From NCBI GenBank assembly GCA_024697785.1, contig JAILEU010000163.1, positions 1 to 38,695 of the forward strand: a stretch of DNA of 38,695 nt, written 5' to 3'. Numbering within the stretch: the stretch's first letter is position 1; each line of letters opens with the position of its first letter. Both the position numbers and the translations under genes were made by a program. Below, piece by piece: positions 9,268 to 16,772 of this stretch. The DNA comes from Bacteroidaceae bacterium (GTDB lineage Bacteria > Bacteroidota > Bacteroidia > Bacteroidales > Bacteroidaceae). The notes under the pieces were generated by a model that was not told the origin of the DNA, searched no databases, and saw nothing but the letters and a program-made list of their open reading frames with translations.

Positions 9268-10980
9268 ATGTCTATCATTTCCGTTTTGAAACTCTTAGGC
9301 TGTCTTGCCCTGTTGATGTACGGCATGAAGGTGATGAGCGAGTCGCTCCAGAAACTTGCCGGCGGACATCTGCGTAACATCATGGGCGCCATGACGCGCA
9401 ACCGCTTCACCGGCCTGCTGACGGGAACGTTCGTAACCGCAGCCGTACAGTCATCCACGGCAACCACCGTGCTCACCGTCAGCTTCGTCAACGCCGGGCT
9501 GCTCACGCTGGCACAGGCCATCTCCGTCATCATGGGTGCCAACATCGGAACGACCGTTACCGCATGGCTGATGGCGTTCTTCGGCTTCTCTATCGACATG
9601 AGCAATTTTGCGTGGCCCATCTTCCTCATCGGCATCATCCTGCTGTTCCAGAAGAAAAACACAGGCAAATCTGTCGGCGAGTTCCTGTTCGGCTTTGCCT
9701 TCCTGTTTTTCGCCCTTGCCACGCTGCGCATGAACGCTGCCGAGATGGATCTGTCGCACAACGAGGCTGTGATAGGCTTCTTCTCGTCGTTCGACCCCGA
9801 CAGCATCTGGACCACGCTGCTCTTCCTCCTTATCGGCGGCGTGCTCACGATGTGTGTCCAGTCGTCAGCCGCCATCATGGCCATCACCATGCTGCTCTGC
9901 TCGGCAGGCGTCATGCCCATCTATCAGGGCATCGCCCTGGTGATGGGCGAGAACATCGGCACCACCATCACGTCAAACGTCGCAGCCCTCTCCGCCAGCA
10001 CCCAGGCTCGCCGCGCTGCCCTCACCCACCTCATCTTCAACGTCTTCGGCGTCGTGTGGGTGCTCTGCATCTTCCGTCCGTTCATCAACATGGTCTGCTC
10101 GCTGGTCGGTTTCGACCCCCTCTACGTCCCCACGACAGAGGCCGACATCGCCCGCAACAGCACGATGGTCAACTACGCCCTCTGCGCCTTCCACACCTGC
10201 TTCAACCTCTGCAACGTCCTCATCCTCATTTGGTTCATACCCCAGCTGGAGCGCATCGTCTGCCGGCTCATCAAGGGCAAGGAAGACGACGAGGACACCC
10301 GTCTGCGTTACATCTCCGCCGGTATGCTCAGCACAGCCGAGCTGTCGCTGCTCGAGGCACGCAAGGAAATCAACCTCTTTGCCCAGCGCATCCAGCGTAT
10401 GTTCAGTTTCCTGCCCCAGCTGCTCCACATGACGGACGAAGACGAATTCTCCAAGCTCTTCTCGCGCATCGAGAAGTACGAAGGCATATCGGACAACATG
10501 GAGATTGAGATTGCCAACTACCTGAACAAGGTGTCTGAAGGGCGTCTGAGCCCCGAGAGTAAGCTCGACATCCGCAGCATGCTGCGCGAGATATCCGAGA
10601 TAGAGAGCATTGGCGACAGCTGCTACAACATGGCGCGCGCCGTCAACCGCAAGTTCCAGTCCACCGAGGATTTCACCCCCGAACAGTATCGGCACATCGA
10701 CCACATGTTCACCCTCTGCGACCGCGCCCTGACGCAGATGACCGCCCTGCTGGACGACAAGACCGGCACCGTCGATCCCGTGCAGAGCCTCAACACCGAG
10801 AATGAAATCAACAACTACCGCACCAGCCTGAAGGAAAAGAACATCGTCGATGTGGGCGAACAGAAATACGACTATCAGATGGGCGTCCACTACATGGACA
10901 TCGTCAGCGAGTGCGAGAAGCTGGGCGACTACGCCATCAACGTCGTCGAAGCCCACGCCCATGTCCGCCTCACCACCTGA
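9268..10980 (+). CDS. Na+/phosphate symporter family protein with PhoU-like C-terminal domain
   Basis: An inner-membrane protein of 570 residues of the PNaS (NptA/YjbB) family, which moves inorganic phosphate with sodium. The membrane half holds the family's two inverted repeats, each with a QSS motif (AVQSSTATT near residue 60; VQSSAAIMA near 200) followed by GANIGTTVT or GENIGTTIT. From about residue 345 the protein is helical and cytoplasmic, resembling PhoU. In E. coli the homologue YjbB exports phosphate, so direction of transport cannot be told from sequence. Gene order gives no phosphate-regulon context. It ends 15 bases before a strong terminator. Confidence 0.92.
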   Translation: MSIISVLKLLGCLALLMYGMKVMSESLQKLAGGHLRNIMGAMTRNRFTGLLTGTFVTAAVQSSTATTVLTVSFVNAGLLTLAQAISVIMGANIGTTVTAWLMAFFGFSIDMSNFAWPIFLIGIILLFQKKNTGKSVGEFLFGFAFLFFALATLRMNAAEMDLSHNEAVIGFFSSFDPDSIWTTLLFLLIGGVLTMCVQSSAAIMAITMLLCSAGVMPIYQGIALVMGENIGTTITSNVAALSASTQARRAALTHLIFNVFGVVWVLCIFRPFINMVCSLVGFDPLYVPTTEADIARNSTMVNYALCAFHTCFNLCNVLILIWFIPQLERIVCRLIKGKEDDEDTRLRYISAGMLSTAELSLLEARKEINLFAQRIQRMFSFLPQLLHMTDEDEFSKLFSRIEKYEGISDNMEIEIANYLNKVSEGRLSPESKLDIRSMLREISEIESIGDSCYNMARAVNRKFQSTEDFTPEQYRHIDHMFTLCDRALTQMTALLDDKTGTVDPVQSLNTENEINNYRTSLKEKNIVDVGEQKYDYQMGVHYMDIVSECEKLGDYAINVVEAHAHVRLTT

Positions 10981-10995
10981 GGTAACTAGTAACTA

Positions 10996-11034
10996 GGTAG
11001 TAAAAAGGGCGGTTGTTCCGCCCTTTTTACTACC
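10996..11034 (+). terminator. Intrinsic terminator after the phosphate symporter gene
   Basis: A perfect 17-base stem (GGTAGTAAAAAGGGCGG and its complement) with a TTGTT loop. The A and T runs within the arms mean it can act in both directions; it lies between convergent genes. Confidence 0.9.
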
Positions 11035-11081
11035 TATAAATAATTATGCACTTCTTGCAATATTCAATTATTTAACAAAGG

Positions 11082-11312
11082 TTGAATTTCATTCTTCGTT
11101 TTCTCGCCATGGCAGAGCTGATGCAAGCATCGCTCTGCTCATTTGGCTTAACGAAAACGTTGAATTTCATCCTTCGTTTTCCCACCATGCCAAAGCTAAA
11201 GCAAGCTATGCTTTGGTCATTTGACTTCGTCTTATCTTGTCGCGACTCTGCAAAATGAGCAAGCTCTTTTGCTCTCGCTGCTCCAAGATTTGGCTTTACG
11301 AAAACGTTCCCG
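11082..11312. repeat. Degenerate tandem array of three stem-loop units
   Basis: Three hairpins share one layout (outer arm, T, inner arm, AA loop, inner arm, outer arm): 11112-11138 (outer GCAGAGC, inner GATGC), 11190-11216 (outer CCAAAGC, inner AAAGC with one mismatch) and 11250-11272 (outer GCAAAA, inner GAGC). The arms differ between copies yet still pair. Flanking blocks also repeat: a GTTGAATTTCAT-CTTCGTTTTC block before hairpins 1 and 2, and ATTTGGCTT-ACGAAAACGTT after hairpins 1 and 3. The last block overlaps the stop codon of the minus-strand gene ending at 11296. Confidence 0.8.
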
Positions 11313-11862
11313 CCTGCTTTTTCATCGCGCGCGTCGCAAGCCGCATACCCCATAGGGCAATGGGCAGGGTCAGCAGGAGAACGACTATCAGCATAGGAAT
11401 ATTGTCAATGACCGGCCTCATGAGCCCGTCGTATCCTGCAGGCATTTCCTCCACTGCAGCAGCAAGCGAACCCTCTGTATCCGTCCACCAATGGAGGGTG
11501 TAGGCGAAAAACGAGAAGGCAAACGGAACGAAACTCCAGCGGACACCTTTCAGCGTATCATAGCCACAGAGCCTGCGGATGACTTCAGCAAGAATAGTCA
11601 AAACTACTATCCCGATGACAAAAGCCACATCTGCTTCACCAGCCAACAGAAACAAGACTAAAATGAATCCATTCAGGGCTGTCGCTGCGCCGAAACCGCG
11701 GATCGTCGTGCAGGTATAGAGATAGATGAATGCGAATATCAGCGGCAGAACCGCGCCGACATACGCATAACAGGCGGGATGAATGGCTCCGCTGGAAGCT
11801 CCGAGAATAAACGTGGCAAGATAGGCAATTGCCATAAGGGAAACTCTAATTACTGACTTCAT
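11296..11862 (-). CDS. Small integral membrane protein, probable MptD/Trep_Strep-type ECF transporter S component
   Basis: A protein of 188 residues with about five to six hydrophobic segments (about 5-25, 31-51, 57-75, 78-95, 106-125, 155-177) and a basic end. Size, spacing of segments, an early loop with HP (residues 28-29) and the final LALWGMRLATRAMKK-like block resemble the Trep_Strep/MptD family, thought to be substrate-binding S components of energy-coupling factor transporters. This assignment rests on overall resemblance and is tentative. No ECF ATPase genes are nearby, which is normal for S components that share an EcfAAT module. It has its own promoter. Its last codons overlap the repeat array at 11082-11312. 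Confidence 0.55.
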   Translation of the reverse strand: MKSVIRVSLMAIAYLATFILGASSGAIHPACYAYVGAVLPLIFAFIYLYTCTTIRGFGAATALNGFILVLFLLAGEADVAFVIGIVVLTILAEVIRRLCGYDTLKGVRWSFVPFAFSFFAYTLHWWTDTEGSLAAAVEEMPAGYDGLMRPVIDNIPMLIVVLLLTLPIALWGMRLATRAMKKQAGTFS

Positions 11863-11899
11863 AAGGTTACTTTTTAAAGGTTAATAATCATTTCGGCAG

Positions 11900-11930
11900 C
11901 AAAGGTACGCACATTCATGCCACCCGACAA
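11900..11930 (-). promoter_or_regulatory. Promoter of the 188-residue membrane protein gene
   Basis: On the minus strand TTG (11928-11930), 20 bases, then TACCTTTG (11900-11907): an exact match to the Bacteroidota pattern, about 38 bases before the ATG at 11862. Confidence 0.75.
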
Positions 11931-12001
11931 TACCAAAAAATAATGATTTTTTTCCAAATCGCCAATATCCTTTCGCCCGCCCCGCGACAAACTGAGAGGA
12001 T

Positions 12002-12037
12002 AAAAAAAAAGAGACGTCACCTTGTGACATCTCTACC
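12002..12037 (-). terminator. Intrinsic terminator of the DUF4153-DUF805 operon
   Basis: On the minus strand AGAGATGTCA pairs with TGACGTCTCT (one mismatch) around a short loop and is followed by a run of nine T. It lies about 40 bases after the DUF805 stop codon. Confidence 0.85.
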
Positions 12038-12077
12038 ATACGACCCATACGATGCAGGGGAGCGCTACTGCACAACG

Positions 12078-12575
12078 CTATCCTATGCTCTTTTTCGTCA
12101 GAAGGAACGCAAAGGCTATGCATATCACTCCTGTCACAGCCAGATAGGCAAAGCACAAGGGAAGGGGTATTTCCGGGGGTGTACCGTCCATGCCCGAAAG
12201 TGCCACGACAAGCAGGGGATGGCAGGCGCCGATGAGAAACACCACGGGAATGACGGCCAGCCAAGGACTGTAGCCAGCATCGCGCAGACGGCGAGACGCT
12301 GTTGCCAGCGTGGGCAGCAGGCTGAAAAGGAGAAACAGCCCCAGCAGCACCATCAAGGGATAGATGATGTAGCCGAGCCAGTTTAGCGGGTTGTCTGGTG
12401 TATCGGGGCCTGCAGCGCTGCGGATGAGCGCCAACATTGCCGCTACTCCGAACAGCACTCCCGCCACCACAGCCACGAACAGCACCCAGTACCAGAACTC
12501 ACTTTGCGAGGCTCTGCCGCGAAAACAGACATACTTGCGAAGGCAGGTCCTTACGTTTGTCCAAATGGGATTCAT
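12078..12575 (-). CDS. DUF805 family membrane protein
   Basis: A protein of 165 residues with the DUF805 landmarks: an aromatic N-terminal block with FRGRASQSEFW (about 18-28), several hydrophobic segments, and the cytosolic RRLRDAGYSPWL motif (about 95-106) before the last two segments. Members (such as E. coli YhaH/YhaI) are small inner-membrane proteins of unknown biochemical role. It starts 18 bases after the stop codon of the larger membrane protein gene and is followed by a terminator, so the two form an operon. Confidence 0.88.
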   Translation of the reverse strand: MNPIWTNVRTCLRKYVCFRGRASQSEFWYWVLFVAVVAGVLFGVAAMLALIRSAAGPDTPDNPLNWLGYIIYPLMVLLGLFLLFSLLPTLATASRRLRDAGYSPWLAVIPVVFLIGACHPLLVVALSGMDGTPPEIPLPLCFAYLAVTGVICIAFAFLLTKKSIG

Positions 12576-12593
12576 ATTGTTTATCGTTTTTCG

Positions 12594-14690
12594 TTATTTA
12601 CTCAAAAGGTAGCCATAGACATTGCCGGAGGATGGGGTGTTGTCGGGATTCATGCGTAGATTGAGACGTGTGACGACAAGGACGTAGGTGGAGTCGGCGC
12701 TATAGCACAGCAGAGGGGTGGTTTTTTCGGCATCTATCGTACAAGAAAGAATCTGATTTTTGCCGATGAAAAGGGGGATTTTTGCTGAATCGTCGGCGTT
12801 GGGCTGTTCTATCCAGAAACCATCCGGCGTGACCTGCACAGCGTCCTCTCCCTCCGTTTTGAGATAGGTATATATTTCGTCGTGGAACTGCACGTAGCCC
12901 TCGGGCAGCGCAAAGGGGCCCTTCGCTGAGTAGTCTATGGTTGACAGCTCGTCATGCTCGGCATCGGTGGGCGAGGCGAAGGGGTACATGTGCTTCACGC
13001 TTGTCAGGTCGGCCACGCTACGGCGGTCGGTATCCAACAGGAAGTCCAACTCGTCCCACACCTGCTTCCGGCAGCTGTCGTCGAGCGACGTGATCCAGGC
13101 GCCCATAGCTTCGTCGTCCATTGGAAGAGTGATGGGGAGCGTGTTCTCCACAAGACGGTCGAGATTGTGCCGACGAACGCGGAGGCTAATGGAGGTGAAG
13201 TTGACGGGAAGTAAGGACGTCAGCAGGAACACCGCTGCCAACGACGTCATTATCCAACGGATACGCCGTGCCCTACCGACGACAAGCCCTATGCAGACGG
13301 CATAGCACCAGAGGTTAAACGTCAGCAGATAGAGGCGCAGGGGCGTGATGCCGTAGTCGCTCAGGCGGCGTGCGATGCCCACCGTCATCAACAGCAGCAG
13401 CGGCAGGATGAGCACAGGCAGCCAACGGACAATCCAACGTTCGAACGGTTTGGCTTCGCCACTACGCATGACGGGATAGAGGCCAAGCTCCACGACAACA
13501 CATCCCGCCATCAACGCCGACACCAGCCACCCCACACCGCCGTTGGGCAGCTCCCAGCGGATGAGGATGCGAAAGCCATAGACGTACAGGACTATCAGAT
13601 AGAGCGCCAGTAACGGCACGAACAGATAGCGGATAACGAAAATGAGATACTTAGAGATGACTGCCATGCCGTCGTGCTTCTCGTCACCTTCGGGGATGCG
13701 TGCCAAAAAGAGCAGCACGGGGGTAGTAAGCAGGGCGATGACGACGAATGTAAGATACCAATGTTCACTAACCTGCAGCCCGAACAATTCCTCCAATGAC
13801 CGGATGAGCGCCAGCAGTCCTGCCGTCAATATGCCGCCCGTCAGGAAGCTGATGCAGAACCACAGGAACGTGCGCCAGGTGAAGTTCCACACGGGCAGAT
13901 CGTCCTTTTCGCGGAAGAACGGCGCATAAAAGAAAGCTACTGCCAACGCAACCATCAGCGACAGCCGCGCCACCAATGCCCCCGTCCGTTCGAAAGCATC
14001 GGGATGAGCCATCAGCCAAACCACGTCCGCCATCAACAGCAAGTGAGCCACAAGGGTAACCCAGCGGTACAGCGGCGGGCGCCGGACTTCCTCACCCCAC
14101 AGCCTCAGCGTCGTAGCCAGCACAACAGCCATGCCTAACCCATAGAAAAGGGCTGCCCGCTGCTCGGACGACATCAAAAACGCCGGATTGCTGTCGGAGG
14201 GCGCTTTCGCCCAGCAGAGCCAGACAGCGTATACCGTCAACAGCACCAGCCAGATAACCGCCAGCGGGAATCGCCGCCACACGTTCTGCACCGTGTCCTT
14301 CATGAACAACGTCTTCAGCAGACGAGCGCCTGCCCTTTCCTCCCAGAACACGCCCTGCACCTCGCGGGGCAGCTTGGCTTTCATCCTGTGCTTACGGACG
14401 CGCACGGCCTCCTCGGACACCGACAGGCAGTCGGCCATCGCGCTGGCTGGGCATTGCAGAGCCGAGAGGAGGCAGAGCTCCACATCCTCGTCGGTGAGCG
14501 CAGGGTGGCACTCACGCAGATAGGCTTCCGTCTCCCCGAAAAGGCGATGGACATCCGTCATCACCTGCCGCCGCTGATCGGAAGTAAGAGGATTATTCTT
14601 ACGATAGTGCTGGAGGCTCTGGGCAGCGTCGGTCTGACGGAATGCCTCGCAACTCATCCGGGTGGTTTCTTTCAGTTGTTGTAGGGTCAT
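12594..14690 (-). CDS. DUF4153-type polytopic membrane protein with N-terminal helix-turn-helix
   Basis: A protein of 698 residues in three parts. Residues 1-138 are soluble and basic; 65-107 (ALTDEDVELC...AMADCLSVSEEAVRVRKHRM) read like the LuxR/sigma-region-4-type helix-turn-helix common in Bacteroidota regulators. Residues 139 to about 500 hold roughly eleven hydrophobic segments resembling DUF4153. Residues about 505-698 form a soluble domain. A DNA-binding head on such a membrane body would make it a membrane-tethered regulator, but the HTH call rests on my reading of the motif. It is the first gene of an operon with the DUF805 gene; its promoter lies at 14734-14764. Ligand and target are unknown. 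The start at 14690 gives a continuous N-terminal helix; M12 is an alternative. Confidence 0.75.
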   Translation of the reverse strand: MTLQQLKETTRMSCEAFRQTDAAQSLQHYRKNNPLTSDQRRQVMTDVHRLFGETEAYLRECHPALTDEDVELCLLSALQCPASAMADCLSVSEEAVRVRKHRMKAKLPREVQGVFWEERAGARLLKTLFMKDTVQNVWRRFPLAVIWLVLLTVYAVWLCWAKAPSDSNPAFLMSSEQRAALFYGLGMAVVLATTLRLWGEEVRRPPLYRWVTLVAHLLLMADVVWLMAHPDAFERTGALVARLSLMVALAVAFFYAPFFREKDDLPVWNFTWRTFLWFCISFLTGGILTAGLLALIRSLEELFGLQVSEHWYLTFVVIALLTTPVLLFLARIPEGDEKHDGMAVISKYLIFVIRYLFVPLLALYLIVLYVYGFRILIRWELPNGGVGWLVSALMAGCVVVELGLYPVMRSGEAKPFERWIVRWLPVLILPLLLLMTVGIARRLSDYGITPLRLYLLTFNLWCYAVCIGLVVGRARRIRWIMTSLAAVFLLTSLLPVNFTSISLRVRRHNLDRLVENTLPITLPMDDEAMGAWITSLDDSCRKQVWDELDFLLDTDRRSVADLTSVKHMYPFASPTDAEHDELSTIDYSAKGPFALPEGYVQFHDEIYTYLKTEGEDAVQVTPDGFWIEQPNADDSAKIPLFIGKNQILSCTIDAEKTTPLLCYSADSTYVLVVTRLNLRMNPDNTPSSGNVYGYLLSK

Positions 14691-14733
14691 GTTCGCGTAT
14701 TAATGGTCAGCCGTAATAGACTATTCATCGCTG

Positions 14734-14764
14734 CAAAGTAAGCCCTTTTTCACCGTACATCCAA
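14734..14764 (-). promoter_or_regulatory. Probable promoter of the DUF4153-DUF805 operon
   Basis: On the minus strand TTG (14762-14764), 20 bases, then TTACTTTG (14734-14741), one mismatch from TAnnTTTG, about 43 bases before the ATG at 14690. Confidence 0.55.
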
Positions 14765-14858
14765 GAAAAAAACGTTACATTTGCGTTACAAACACGGCTA
14801 CCAACCACTTTGTTATAAAAAAACGGATGAAACGTGCATGACTTTCCCATTTTTTATG

Positions 14859-14866
14859 TAAGTTTG
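14859..14866 (+). promoter_or_regulatory. -7 element of the GH67 gene
   Basis: TAAGTTTG matches TAnnTTTG and lies 25 bases before the ATG at 14892. No TTG is present at the usual -33 spacing. Confidence 0.6.
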
Positions 14867-14891
14867 CCATTCCATCAGAAAAAACCTACAC

Positions 14892-16772
14892 ATGAAATCC
14901 TTTAGACTATCCCTGCTACTGCTGACGGCCTGTACCGTGGTTCTTACCTTGAAAGCCGAGGACGGCAGCCGTTTGTGGCTCCAACCCTATCCTCAGGGCC
15001 TGGAGTATATATCCAGAGTGAACTACGAAGACGGACGATCAATCGCCGACCGCGAGCTGCGCTGTTTCCACCCCGGGACTGAAGTTCAATTGATCATCGA
15101 TTCCGCTGTCCAGCACGACGAAGGGTACATCATCCGCGGCGACACCATCCGTGCACGGACAGAACGTGGACTGCTCTATGGCGCCTACGCTATGCTACGC
15201 GGTGAGCAAGGTGCCTCGCAACCCTTTTTCTCGCGGCGCATCCTCAACCATTGGGACAACCTCGACGGTAGCGTCGAACGCGGCTATGCGGGCAGAAGCA
15301 TCTTCTGGCCGACGTTCGACCCGCAGCACATTCGCGCTTATGCCCGCGCCAACGCCTCTATAGGCATCAACGGCACCGTGCTGAACAATGTGAATGCCTC
15401 GCCGCAAGTTCTGTCGTGCAAACGTCTTGAACAGGTCAAGCTGGTTGCGGACATCCTGCGACCCTACGGCATCCAGGTCTATCTGTCAGTGAACTTCGCT
15501 TCGCCTATGGGCCTTGGAGGACTGAAGACTGCCGACCCGTTGAACCCCAAGGTCAGACGCTGGTGGAAACGGAAGGTGCGCGAGGTATACCAGCTTATCC
15601 CCGACTTCGGCGGCTTTCTCGTGAAGGCCAACTCAGAAGGCCAGCCAGGGCCGGGTGACTACGGGCGCAGCCATGCCGACGGCGCCAACATGCTGGCTGA
15701 TGCCCTGCGGCCCTACGGCGGTATCGTCATGTGGCGCTCGTTTGTCTATGGTGCCAACCACAAGGGCGAGGACCGCGTGAAACAGGCCGTCTCGGAATTC
15801 CAGCCCTGTGACGGACTGTTTCGCGAGAACGTCATTCTGCAGTCGAAGAATGGGCCGCTCGACTTCCAGCCGCGTGAACCGTATGCCCCCATCTTCGATG
15901 TCGTCCGACGGACACCTCAGATGGTAGAACTGCAGATTACGCAGGAGTATCTGGGGCAGTCGCGCCATCTGGTTTATCTGGCTCCCATGTGGGAAGAGTT
16001 CTTCACATTTGTTGCCCCTGAGCGACTGAAGGCCATTGCCGGCGTGGCAAACATCGGCAGCGACACCAATTGGTGCGGCCATCCCTTCTCGCAGGCTAAC
16101 TGGTATGCGTTCGGGCGTTTGGCATGGAATCCCACGCTGACCTCTGAGGCCATAGCCCGCGAATGGCTTGTGGCTACGTTCGATGCCCGTCTGTCAGAGG
16201 GGAAAGACGCCCACAAGAGCTGGGGCAACGCTCTGCTGGACGTCATGCTCCGTTCGCGCGAAGCGTGTGTCGATTATATGATGCCGCTCGGCCTTCACCA
16301 CATCTTTAAGTTCGACCATCATTATGGCCCCGAACCCGACGGCTTCATCCCCACCTATCCACTCGAATGGTGTCCCGTCTATTACCATAAGGCCGACAAG
16401 GATGGCATAGGCTTTGACCGCACCCACACGGGCAGCAATGCCGTCAGCCAATACCGCGAGCCCTATTGCACGCTTTATGACAACCCTGCGACCTGTCCCG
16501 AGAATCTGCTACTGTGGTTCCACCACCTGCCCTGGAACTACCGCATGGCCAGCGGACGAACGCTGTGGGAAGAGATGCAGCGTCACTACGACCACGGCGT
16601 GGATGAGGTGAAGGACTTTTGCCGTGTGTGGGAAGGCTGCCGCCCATACGTGGACGACGAGCGCTGGCGCGCTGTAGATGAGCGCCTGCGTCATCAGTTA
16701 GACAATGCCTGCGAGTGGCGTGACGTCTGTCTGGGCTACTTCGGCTCGTTGCAGGAAGCGGAGTCTAACTGA
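14892..16772 (+). CDS. aguA: GH67 alpha-glucuronidase
   Basis: Releases (4-O-methyl-)glucuronic acid from the non-reducing end of xylo-oligosaccharides. 626 residues, somewhat shorter than the 680-730 usual in the family. The acid is expected at E249 in VKANSEGQPGPGDYG; D324 (PLDFQ) and E352 (ITQEYLG) match the catalytic base pair, and the spacing (75 and 28 residues) agrees closely with the well-studied Cellvibrio enzyme. The N-terminus is a signal sequence. LTAC at 11-14 could be a lipobox, but hydrophobic residues continue to about 20, so cleavage near LKA is also possible. It reads toward the acetylesterase gene and their 3' ends overlap by 37 bases. GH67 enzymes act on short oligosaccharides, so upstream xylanases must be encoded elsewhere. 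Confidence 0.95.
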   Translation: MKSFRLSLLLLTACTVVLTLKAEDGSRLWLQPYPQGLEYISRVNYEDGRSIADRELRCFHPGTEVQLIIDSAVQHDEGYIIRGDTIRARTERGLLYGAYAMLRGEQGASQPFFSRRILNHWDNLDGSVERGYAGRSIFWPTFDPQHIRAYARANASIGINGTVLNNVNASPQVLSCKRLEQVKLVADILRPYGIQVYLSVNFASPMGLGGLKTADPLNPKVRRWWKRKVREVYQLIPDFGGFLVKANSEGQPGPGDYGRSHADGANMLADALRPYGGIVMWRSFVYGANHKGEDRVKQAVSEFQPCDGLFRENVILQSKNGPLDFQPREPYAPIFDVVRRTPQMVELQITQEYLGQSRHLVYLAPMWEEFFTFVAPERLKAIAGVANIGSDTNWCGHPFSQANWYAFGRLAWNPTLTSEAIAREWLVATFDARLSEGKDAHKSWGNALLDVMLRSREACVDYMMPLGLHHIFKFDHHYGPEPDGFIPTYPLEWCPVYYHKADKDGIGFDRTHTGSNAVSQYREPYCTLYDNPATCPENLLLWFHHLPWNYRMASGRTLWEEMQRHYDHGVDEVKDFCRVWEGCRPYVDDERWRAVDERLRHQLDNACEWRDVCLGYFGSLQEAESN

